Assembly (NCBI GenBank): GCA_012064385.1
Contig: QRDG01000026.1
Span: 1 to 64,000 of the forward strand
Source of the DNA: Puccinellia tenuiflora
Taxonomy: Eukaryota; Streptophyta; Magnoliopsida; Poales; Poaceae
Length of the DNA stretch: 64,000 bases
Direction: 5' to 3'
Shown: positions 55,009 to 64,000 of the stretch, in pieces
Layout: each line of letters starts with the position of its first letter
How positions within the stretch are numbered: the stretch's first letter is position 1
Made by a program: the position numbers and the translations under genes
Notes under the pieces: model-generated
Told to the model about the DNA's origin: nothing
The model's input: the letters and a program-made list of their open reading frames with translations, nothing else
Databases searched by the model: none

Positions 55009-55619
55009 TTAGATGGGGCTACCCAGAATTCCAACATCTAATTAACAATATTTATAATTTTCATCGGTCATCGGCGCATAATTCATAGATGGAGAATTTT
55101 TGTATTAAACACGAAAAAGACTTGTAAGTTATTTTCATTAAGATATGGGAAGAAAGTTTAATTACAAGAGGTGTTACAATTACTCGAATAAAGTTAGTCA
55201 CGGTCTCACGGATGGAGAGTCTATTTCTTTAAGACAGACGAATTCGTCGGTCGTCACAGATATTTTGTGTATTCGTTTGACTCATTGTGGTTTCATTTTA
55301 TTTAGAGATGAAACAAGTCATTCCATTAACCAGCCAGCCATGTAATATCGCTCGCAACAAGTTCACCTACCAAGTAACCAAGGTAGCCAGGTAGGTATGC
55401 CACCTAGGCACCTAGCCATATATGCCTTGGGGCTCGCGGACCATCATCGTACCCAAAGCTACAAGCACATCAGACTCTTTATTACATTTTAGAGAACAAA
55501 AAGAAAAACTTCATGTCAAAATCAGTCATCCAAATGACTTTTTATAACTGGTGGAATATATAATTATATATAGATCAGCAACTCTTTACAGAGGCAAGTT
55601 TGAACGGTTGTACAGTCAT
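55009..55619. other. 3' flank of GDSL gene
   Basis: AT-rich sequence that includes the likely 3' UTR. No further gene is recognised. Confidence 0.4.
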
Positions 55620-56365
55620 TTGAGAGAGAGCAGCTCGCACTCGGCAGTTTCGAGGCAGTTGAGTGTTACACAAACACCTGAAGTTACTTTGCCGTTTAAT
55701 ATGGGTGATTCTGGCACAATTGAAAGCAGCGTTGCTGAAGATGGCTGCTAGTTGAGGAGCTATCTGGTAGAGCCCAGGAGCATCAACTAGGTTGTTGGTT
55801 GCCGCTGCGTAAGATAGATCCTTGTTGTCCGTCGGAATGGTTGGCTGTTGAGATCATAGCAGTTCAGCAATTCTGGTAGCAACGTGAACGCCAAATGCTT
55901 CGGCATGTAAGATAGATGAGGCTTGAGGCGAAGTCGTCGAGATGTAGATGCTGTTGCGGTGAGGCGAGCTTGTATTTTGAGTGAATATGTCAAGACCAGC
56001 TTGGCTGTTGTCCGTGTTGCGGCGCCCATGCAGCGTCGACGAAGAAGACTGTCCCTGTAAACATAGTAGGATCTGAAACTGAGAAGCCCGACTGCAGAGT
56101 ATTGTGTCGATTGCCTGGATCGGGGACGGATGGAAGCATGTGGTGGTATTGTTTGATCTGATCGCCAGTCGCAATGCCCGGAGGATTGCCTTGGCTGCCG
56201 CATGAACCTGTAATGGTTTATTTGCATTCCTGCCAAAGAGAGAGTTATTCCTGGCCTTCCAGAGGCACCACAAGAAGCTGTACATATAAGAAGTAGATGT
56301 ATATGGGTGTAACAGCCCCAGTTTGGTACTGAGAAATATAAATAATTTTTCCACTTTTTGCATTC
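55620..56365 (-). pseudogene. LINE RNase H-like domain relic
   Basis: The minus strand reads FLWCLWKARNNSLFGRNANK, the lead-in of the RVT_3/RNase H-like region after the zinc finger in plant LINE ORF2. It continues into SILHAEAFGVHVATRIAELL, the D/E-containing helix of RNase H. After a frameshift near 55854 it gives TDNKDLSYAAATNNLVDAPG and QIAPQLAAIF, and ARITHIKRQSN. The middle is degraded and there is no reverse transcriptase next to it. It may be a relic of an L1-type LINE or of a captured RNase H gene. Confidence 0.6.
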
Positions 56366-59300
56366 ATGTTTGCATCACGGCATCATTTGAAATTGCTAAT
56401 TCCAACAAGCAACACTTGAAAACATTTAAAAGGGGAAGCAAAACCTTCCCAAACCTCCAAACCAAATACATTGCTCAATTTGGCAAAACAAATTATTCTT
56501 GAATTTCCAATTTGTCCAGAAAGTTCCAAGAATACATCCTATAAATATTTTTCAAAAACAAATTCTTGACAAGCAAAGCAATAAACATGTGGAATTCAAA
56601 ATTGGTTCAAACCAACTTTGAATATTGAATCCAAGTTCAACTTGTCAAAAATTCAAAATAAAATTTTGGAGAGCTTCATTGTTATATTATGAGCCTCCAT
56701 AAATATTTTCATAGTTTATTAAATTGTATAAGTAACCCAAGTGAATGAATTTTGGAAATTATCAAAAATGACCATAATTAAACCCTGTGAACAATTGTTG
56801 CTCAAAACTTTTTATTTTGCAACCCCAATTTTTGTGGAGCTTCTAAATGATATTGAGAGGCTACCTGAATTTTTGCGAATTTTTAGAAAATGTTTAAGTG
56901 GCTCAATTAAATCCCTGGAATGTTTGCTGCACCAAATTGCAATCAACTTTTTAACAGAGCCAGGGGGTTTTGCAAAGTGACCTTCTTCACTGTGGCGACA
57001 GGGCCATCCCTGGCGCCATGCCGCCATGCCCCCCGGCGACCGAGCCCCCACGCCGCTCCCCCCACGACGTGGATAAGGAGGGCACCGCGCCCTGCCCTGC
57101 CTCTCTCTCTCTCTCACCTGCTCCCTCCCCTTTTCTTTCTCTCTCCCGAGACCTAGCTCCCCGCACGGGCCGCCGTGGAGCCAACGCCGTCGCCGTCGCT
57201 TAGCCGCCGTTAGGAGCCTCCCCGAGTAGATCGACGCGGGGGAATCGCTCCGCCTCGCCGTGCCGCTCCTCCCCGTGCAAGGAATCGGGCCGGGGTCGCT
57301 CGAATCGACGCCGCCGTCCTCGTCTTCGTCCGCGTCAGCCGGGCATCGTCGAGCACGCGCCCGTCGCCGTCCGTCCTTCCCCGCCGTCGCCGACCACGCC
57401 ACAGGGCTCCTGGTGAGCTACGTGTTCCCCTGGACAACCTCCCGCTCCCCCCTCTCTCGTCGTCGGTCACCGTACGCCGCCGCCGCTCCTCGCCGTCGCC
57501 GAGTGCCCGACCTGGGCACCGGCCCGTCCGGCCAGGAGGCCGGCTGGCTCGGGCAGGTGCCCGGCCTGGTGTCGGTCTGGGCCGGCCGGAGGCCGGAAGC
57601 CTCGGGTACAAGCCCGGCCTGGACGCCCGGTCTGGGCCGGCTGTAGGCCGGTTGGTTCGGGCCTGTGCCCGGCCTGTGGGCCGGCCTGGCCGAGCTGAGG
57701 CCGGCCTGCCAGTGTTTTATTTTTCCTTTTTGAAAATAAAATAAAATAAAAGAAGTTATAACTAATTGAATATTGCTCCAAATTTAACAAATGTTATATC
57801 AAATTGTTCAGAAAAACAATACCTACCTGTTGGTAACATTGCCATGCTCTTTTGAGTAAAATATTTTGCCTTTATTTAGTAAATACTAAAATGGCAGAAA
57901 TAATACCTAATTTGGGAAAAATCATAACTTGATACTTAATTAACCAAAAATTGTGAATAAAATATCAAAGTGATCAGCATTTCAAATGCTATCTAATCAT
58001 GCTATTATCACCTCATGACAACAAATTTTCCCTTTGATGTTATTATTTAAATAGTTAAAATAATTAAATTCAAATAATTATTTAATTCACTATTTATTCA
58101 TCGATAATTGGAAAATCACAAACAAGGTACCAAAATGATCAGAAGAATAATACCTATCTATTCATGTCATGTTCATGCATATTTAAGCCACTTTTAGTAA
58201 TGTACTAATTTATAAACCATGTGGTCACTAAGTTAAATATGGGGTTGCTTCCAAATAATTGCACTAATTAGTTGGCACTCAATTTAAATTGTTAGCTAAA
58301 TTATGATAATATCATTGCATAAACTTGACATGTCATCATGATTGTGCATTGCACCTTGTCTTCGGGTTATTTATTTGTTCTTTTGTGATTGTTGGGAATC
58401 GGTAGATTCAGGAGTCGAGGATACCCCTACCTACCCCGACGATCCGTATTACGCGCCCCGTCAACAAGGCAAGAGATAACCTAACCTTCTTGGCATATAG
58501 CATCCTATTGTTTACAAGTATTTTCTCCACCATAATATTGCATTCGATTCCAATGTAAACTTTGATCAAGATATAGAGTATCCTATGATATGCATGGTCC
58601 CCTAAACCATCACATGTTTCCCCTCCTATGAACCATAGCTTTGATGTGTTGGCCTGAGATAAAGATATAATTGTTGTATATGTATGCTTAGCCATGCTTA
58701 GTTAAATGCTATATTGTCCGGTGATTAAATTCCATAATTATGATGTTGATGGAATGTTCGGACATGGTGGTTACTTGTGGTACTTAATTAAATTGCTTAA
58801 AAGGCTTGGTTGAGTTGCCATCGGAGTTATGGTGTTTTGCCTCATCCTTGTCGCCTAGGTGCGAGTTCTTTACCTCTTGAACCAAGACGAGCATGCTTTC
58901 ATTGGTGGGAGTATGGGCTCCTTACTAACTGAATAACTTGTGCGGGCGTATCCAAGGGTCCTATAGTTTGCTATTTCCATTTGCGGGTGAGTGTGTGGGT
59001 GGAAAAAGAAACGATGAGGATGGTGGTGTTTAGGGTGTGGCGATGGGGGCAGGGGCTTAAATAGGCTGGATAAACTTGTCCTGTCACCACAGATGATCCT
59101 TGGATAGTCTCATGTGAGGTAAAGGTTTAACCGCGCCCACTTGCCAACTTTCCCCGGAAGAGAGCTACTCAGGCGAGCCGGACGGTACCAATGGGTAAAT
59201 TAGTACACCCCTGCAGGGTTTAAATCTTTTCGAAAAGCCGTGTCCGCGGTTATGGACGACTTGGGAATAGACGATAAGATCATAGAGAACCTGAACATAA

Positions 59301-60075
59301 TTACTAAAATTTGGCAACTAGAGGTTGCAACTCAACGTGTGATAAAAGGTTCATTTCCTCGAGGGTGATTCGAGGGAGTGCCTTGGTGGAGATGAGTGGT
59401 GAGAAATGGCTACTATGGGTTCAATGTGAACCGAGGATAACAGTTTACTATCTTACCCCTTTATGAAAAACCTTCTGAGTAGTCAATGCCATGATTCGTT
59501 TATGTCTTTATAAATGAAAACTCGCTTTATGCAAAACAACCATTACAGCTTTAGAGCCTTGTCATCATTGGGCCTATATCGCCCTACTAAATGAAGACTC
59601 TCTCTCTTTGTTGAATATTTAATTGTTTCAGAGGAGGACGACACCGAGCAGACAGGTGGGTTCTTCGTTGACAACGACGAGTAGTCTGGGGTTCCCAGGT
59701 GACAGCTTGGGACGTCTCGGAACAAGCTGGCTGGGTTTATGTTATTGTAGGCCTCTTAGGCCCTATTTTGGATCTTGTTGTTTAGACAACATATTTGGCT
59801 TCCGCTTGTTGTACTGATGGGTCTGTGACCCCTGTTGTGTAATTTGTATCTTTCTCGCTATATGAGTTGCTATATGATATTTTGTGTCGTAGAGTCTGTG
59901 ATGTGCCAGTTGTTCCACAAGTCTTGATCTCTTTATTATACATTGATAGCTATGCCAGTGTTTATGGCATGATCGAGGTGTTGCGTGGGAGCGGTAACCC
60001 CATGCCCTTCGATTGTGTAGCATAGCCTGTGGGTTACATAGCCTCTCTGTATAATTCCGGGGTCGGGGCGCTACA
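56308..60075 (+). mobile_element. Long (3.77-kb) Gypsy-type LTR (family F)
   Basis: Starts TGTAACAGCCCCAGTTTGG and ends GGGGCGCTACA, followed two bases later by TTGGTATCAGAGC. The first 180 bases recur at 60228-60487. The style (TGTAAC..GCGCTACA plus Met primer site) resembles Del/Tekay-type Gypsy LTRs. It holds a GC-rich block (57000-57715) with a CT-rich run and GGCCGG-rich repeats, then AT-rich sequence and an R/U5-like end. The ORFs at 56812-57646 are compositional artefacts. Confidence 0.75.
57505..57715 (+). repeat. GGCCGG-rich degenerate repeat array
   Basis: Variants of GCCCGGCCTGG, GGGCCGGC and GAGGCCGG recur about every 15-25 bases (for example near 57520, 57562, 57585, 57618, 57640, 57675 and 57703), alternating with CTCGGGC. 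The block ends abruptly at an A/T-rich run at 57717. Confidence 0.7.
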
Positions 60076-60078
60076 AGT

Positions 60079-60090
60079 TGGTATCAGAGC
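60079..60090 (+). promoter_or_regulatory. Primer binding site of family F
   Basis: TGGTATCAGAGC, three bases after the LTR end, complementary to initiator tRNA-Met. Confidence 0.8.
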
Positions 60091-60227
60091 AGGACTGCCT
60101 GTAGGAAACCCGTTCTATTGGTCGATGTCGAGTCTAGTGTTGTGAAGTTTTTTTATAATCTAAAAATGAGTTGCGAAAACCCTCTTAGGATTCTTTTTAC
60201 TCCTTATCCAACTCGTTCTACTCTGAG
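60091..60227 (+). mobile_element. Internal stub of family-F element
   Basis: Only about 150 bases of internal sequence follow the primer site before a second LTR start. Gag and pol are absent, so almost the whole interior is deleted. Confidence 0.6.
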
Positions 60228-60487
60228 TAACAGCCCCAGTTTGGTACTGAGAAATATGAATAATTTTTCCAATTTTTGCATTCATGTTTGCATCATGGCA
60301 TGCATTTGAAATTGCTAATTCCAACAAGCAACACTTGAAAACATTTAAAAGGGGAAGCAAAACCTTCCCAAACCTCCAAACCAAATACATTGCTCAATTT
60401 GTCAAAACAAATTATTTTTGAATTTCCAATTTGTCCAGGAAGTTCCAAGAATACATCCTATAAATATTTGTCAAAAACAAATTCTTA
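60228..60487 (+). mobile_element. Second family-F LTR, 5' fragment
   Basis: TAACAGCCCCAGTTTGGTAC and the following 250 bases match 56310-56575 with a few differences. They then switch to unrelated sequence after AAATTCTTAACA. Confidence 0.8.
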
Positions 60488-62640
60488 ACAGTGGGCTGGA
60501 TTATTGCAAGAACCCAGTGGTAATTTGTGACAAAAACTTCAGATTTCAAGAGCCAACCAGGCCCCTATTGCAAAGGGGCAAAGGAAGAACATGTGTACCT
60601 TATTTTCTTCAATCCCGCACCAGGAGCATTCTATATATGTGGGGAGAGCTCATCACATTAACCGCAACGCATAAGTCTGTAGTAGAGGCACTATCTCCCT
60701 ATGATTCCAAACATCAATTAGTAAGTTCTTTACATGAATGGGACCTCCTTTAGCTGATGTTTGACAGGCAGCGACAGATACTTTTTTGTAGTGCTTGTAA
60801 ATGATTTTTTGAAGACCACTTGCCTGCAGGAATTAGTTTCCTATGCAGGTTAGCTTTCCCTGAAATACTGAGAATAGGAGTGGTAATGATGGTTTGAGCA
60901 GTTTGGGGTTGGAAGAGAGTTTGAACTTTTTCCGGCACAATGAATATATTAATATAACGATGATACCAATTATACTCAACCTCTGCACTAACATAATGTC
61001 AGGAATTAGTCGAGATATCAAGAATGCACACATTAAATTATATAAAAGAAAAAGAAAGAAACAAAAAGGACCCCGCCAACGATGATCAATAACTCGCAAC
61101 GGCCGGACCCAAACCACCACCAAAGAAAACACGCAAACTGTAAAAGTGGTTCTTCAAAACCGACGCCTCCAAGAAGAGACCAGTGCATAAGCATCGTCGT
61201 CGCCCGATCAACATATCTTAGGTTTTTACCCTGAAGGGCGTCCATACTCTCTGGACAAAGCCTTCAAAAAAAAGCGATCGCCATTAATTGGTAGGCATAA
61301 ATAATGAAGGCTAGACTTAGGTTTTTACCTTAGAAATCGAGACTCGGTACTCGAGCGGCACCACCAAAAATGTAGTAAGTGTTTTCGCCCCACTTGCCAA
61401 GGACTCTACTGCAAGTCACCGATCACCAGCCTCATAGACATCACGCGTGCGGTTTGGACGGGAACATCGTCTCGCGGCCATGTTCGCACAGCAGCCTGTG
61501 AAGTAAGGTCTTCATCGTACCTAAGACCTAGACTCCGCCATTACTTCATAGTCTCGAACTCGACCTGATCCATCGAGACCGTCTGATCTTCTAATTGTAG
61601 CCATCATGACATTCCTCGTCTCTGCCACCACTATGGAAATCGTGGCATAGATGCCAATAACCACATGTCCCATGTTGTCGATGAAAAGCGGAGCTTCGCG
61701 ACGCGCCCCCTTGAAGTCGCACAGACTAATTAATTTGCGTGCGCACACAACCAAATCCCATCTAATCCAGAGCTCTAGGAGCGCCATGCGCCAATACGTC
61801 AAAACCGCTGGCGGAGAAGTCCGAAACACTTCAGCCATAGGGCAAGGGCGACGGCGCTAACCGGCTGAGACACCATGCCAAATTGTAGCTGTCATCCAAA
61901 CACTATTAGGCTAGCAGCCGATCACCGGAAGGAAGTTACCTACGAGCATCGTGTCGTATGAGATGGGATCAACGGCGGAACTTCGGCATTTCGACTAGGA
62001 GGACGAACAAAATGGGAACGGCCTTCTCCGGCGGCGGTGAGGTGGTTGGAGTGATGGAGGATTTCTTTTGGTGACTGGCGGATTCATACGAGCGACCCGT
62101 GTGGGGCTAGTTGTGTTGATGCTTTTACAAGGAGAGACATTCGAATAAGAGCGACATTCCATTATTTTCTGTTTGGAAGCCAAAGAAGGCTGAATGATAA
62201 AATTTCCATGAATATTCTCTCAACCATGGAACCACGGGGTGGTCCAGATAAACAAGTTGTAGAAACCCGTGGATTTAAGAAGGGGTTGGGTTTGAGGATA
62301 GAAGCTCAAAAGGCTGACTTGGGTTTGTTGAGTTGGCTTCAGGGTGGAAGCTAGATGTCCCAAAAAAAAGTGGAGGGAAACGCAAATTTGTAGCAAACGT
62401 CCAAAAAAAAACTTGTAACAAGTCACATGTTTTCTCAACAAAAATTATGCGACTTTGTCAGAGATTAAAAATACGAAAACAAAAATTGATGATGCTATGT
62501 CTTGCTCTTATCTTTTAGGTACACGACAAAAACTCCTAACATATATGTTCTTTCCAACAAACGTTTTCATTGAATAATAAAGATCTCAGTGATTCCATGC
62601 AAAAAGATTTACGTGGTACGCCTTCTCGCATGACTCAAAA
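60488..62640. other. Unclassified repeat-like sequence
   Basis: No reliable gene. 61030-62200 has GC-richer stretches on a poly-A-bounded background (KRKRKKQK-type run at 61040-61070). On the minus strand this resembles LINE untranslated sequence, but no domain is readable. Short ORFs (60418-60753, 61521-61838) are not supported. Confidence 0.35.
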
Positions 62641-64000
62641 TAGCCTCTCTCTCCTCTCCCCTTTCTAGCCTAGCCGTCAGGCAGTACCATAGCCAGCGTT
62701 TCCCACCAGCGATCCGCCACTGCCCTTCCCCTCCGATCACAGTCTTGGCGGCATGAGGCGGGATGGTGAAAGAACAAACGACGTCGAGATGTCGCCTAGA
62801 GGGGGGGTGAATAGGCGATTAAAACTTTTCCGGTTTAAGGCTTGATAATTGCGGAATAAAACTATGTGTTTAAATTAACAAGTCAACAACCTAATATACT
62901 AGGCTCACCTATGTGCGCCAACAACTTATGCTAAGTAAGGCAAGCAACAAGGTGATAGAAAGATATAAAACATCAAGCACGAAGGCTATCACAATGTAAA
63001 TTGCATAAGTAAAAAGATCGGGTATAGAAACAACCGAGGCACGCGGAGACGAGGATGTATTCCTGAGTTCCTCCTTGTTAAGGGAGTACGTCTCGTTGGA
63101 GCGGTGTGAGCTCGCCACAAGAGGCCTACTCAAGATGCCATAAAGGCCTCACCCTATTCTCCGATGAACCGCACCCAAGGGTTTGGTTCACCTTCCACTA
63201 TCGGAATCCTTCAAGGCAGAATTCGGAGCCTTTACAATGTTCTTGGGGCATACACCCACAACTCAATTGGGGGCTCCCAAATCTTGCCGAAGCTTCACAA
63301 CTCGAAGGCTTCGCGGCACACCAACCGTCTAGGGTACACAATGCACCCAAGAGGCACAAGCTCTTGAGAACACAATGCACCCAAGAGTAACAAGCTTCTC
63401 AAACTTCAATCCCACGAATCTTCGTGGACAGCACAACCCGATGCAACTAATGCAAACGGCAAGAACACACCAAATGGTTAAATCCTTCTCTCCAAAATCC
63501 AACCAAAGCAACTAATGCTATTGAGGGATTTAGGAGGAAGAAGAAAGAGGAAAAACACTACGAACTCCAAAATCTAGATCTACTAGGTTCCCCTCACTTA
63601 GAGGAGGAATGGATTGGTGGAATGGTAGATCTAGATCTCCTCTCTTATTTCCCTAAGAATGGGCAAGAATCATTGGAGGGAAATGAAGGAATCAAGCTCT
63701 CAAGATGTGCAACAATGGAGGAGAGAGAGAGAGAGAGCAAAGGGGTCAAAAGGTTAGTGAACCATTGGGGAAGAAAGCTCCCTTTAAATAGGTCCCTGAG
63801 AAATCTGGTCGTTGGGCTCAGATTCCCGCAGGGCCGGTAAAGGGCGGTACTACCGCCCTACGCAAAACTACCCACCAATGGCTCACTGCAGAAAAACCCG
63901 CAGGGCCGGTAGTACCGCCCCAAGGGCCGGTACTTCCGCCCCCACCCAAATAGCCTACCAACGGCTAGCAGCAAAGAAACCCGCGAGGGCGGAACTTCCG
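62641..64000. mobile_element. Unassigned grass repeat, right edge of window
   Basis: Contains ATGTCGCCTAGAGGGGGGGT then GAATAGGCGATTAAAAC near 62790-62825, a sequence I recognise as recurrent in grass repeats, probably an LTR element of uncertain family. It continues past 64000. Minus-strand ORFs near 63198-63511 are not convincing. Confidence 0.45.
63841..64000 (+). repeat. Spaced GGGCGGTA-TACCGCCC palindromes
   Basis: AGGGCGGTACTACCGCCCT (63841-63859), GGGCCGGTAGTACCGCCCC (63903-63921), GGCCGGTACTTCCGCCC (about 63926-63942) and GAGGGCGGAACTTCCG (63985-64000) are variants of one palindromic unit, separated by 40-60 bases that themselves repeat (AAACCCGCAGGGCC; CAACGGCTAGCAGC versus CAATGGCTCACTGC). 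The array runs off the window. Confidence 0.75.

Noticed and set aside
56812..57646. Arg/Pro-rich open frames of 107-196 residues in the long LTR
   Set aside because: They lie wholly inside an LTR, overlap each other in several frames and follow the GGCCGG repeats. No codon-level signal supports them.
1..64000. CRISPR arrays, tRNA or rRNA genes, bacterial operons
   Set aside because: No regularly spaced identical repeats with unique spacers, no cloverleaf-like tRNA gene and no rRNA sequence were found. The sequence is clearly plant nuclear DNA. The tRNA-like strings are primer binding sites.

Overview
This is a transposon-dominated stretch of a large grass nuclear genome, most likely a Triticeae species (wheat, Aegilops or barley type). 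The grounds are a Copia-type LTR beginning TG-TTGGGAATATGCCC, which resembles the Angela/WIS/BARE group; several Athila-like Gypsy LTRs that share the primer site TGGCGCCGTTGCCGGGGA; L1-type LINE remains; a Stowaway MITE beginning CTCCCTCCGT; and plant exon-intron structure in the few genes. There are no bacterial-type operons. Family names come from recognition by eye, not from a search.

Positions 1-31365 are nested LTR retrotransposons. A degenerate Athila-like element with gag and protease lies on the minus strand (LTR 595-2169, internal part 2170-6642). It abuts a plus-strand element of the same LTR family (LTR 6643-8231). That element is interrupted by a second family (LTR 8880-11195), which itself carries a 710-bp hAT MITE with a clean 8-bp target duplication. 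The next family-A LTR (12893-22919) is split by a complete 8.4-kb Copia element (14419-22860, target duplication TTTAC). A reversed family-A LTR (22994-24190) is followed by a third Gypsy type (LTRs 24191-25708 and 29761-30842). This third type carries a long intact ORF of unknown function and no reverse transcriptase. A further LTR fragment begins at 30843.

Positions 31369-33692 are a PIF/Harbinger-type DNA transposon (TIR GAGC..AACTCCARCCG, TSD TAA). Its ORF1-like gene is split by a Copia-type LTR and by a 633-base assembly gap. Positions 33946-36240 hold two small putative membrane-protein genes in divergent orientation, separated by a Stowaway MITE and tandem duplications. Positions 38340-47400 are GC-rich blocks, short tandem repeats and minus-strand gene fragments. 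The fragments include a broken actin-depolymerizing-factor exon and a broken double-stranded-RNA-binding exon of CPL type.

Positions 47560-49475 are a broken, 5'-truncated LINE. Positions 49700-52671 may be a CACTA-like element. The only complete, confidently assigned host gene is a five-exon GDSL esterase/lipase at 53495-55008. It is followed by a LINE RNase H relic (55620-56365), a Gypsy-type LTR of 3.77 kb (56308-60075) with primer site and a second LTR stub, unclassified repeats, and at the right edge an array of GGCGGTAGTACCGCC palindromes.

The most unusual signals are shared parts of the Athila-like elements. Different element types have in common a primer site, a covarying hairpin just before the polypurine tract, and an AAGCGCTT + GGGAGGCAACCC motif just after an ORF stop. 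Two of them also encode related N-terminal protein segments of unknown function. None of the copies seen here encodes reverse transcriptase, which suggests a modular non-autonomous group that depends on a partner elsewhere.
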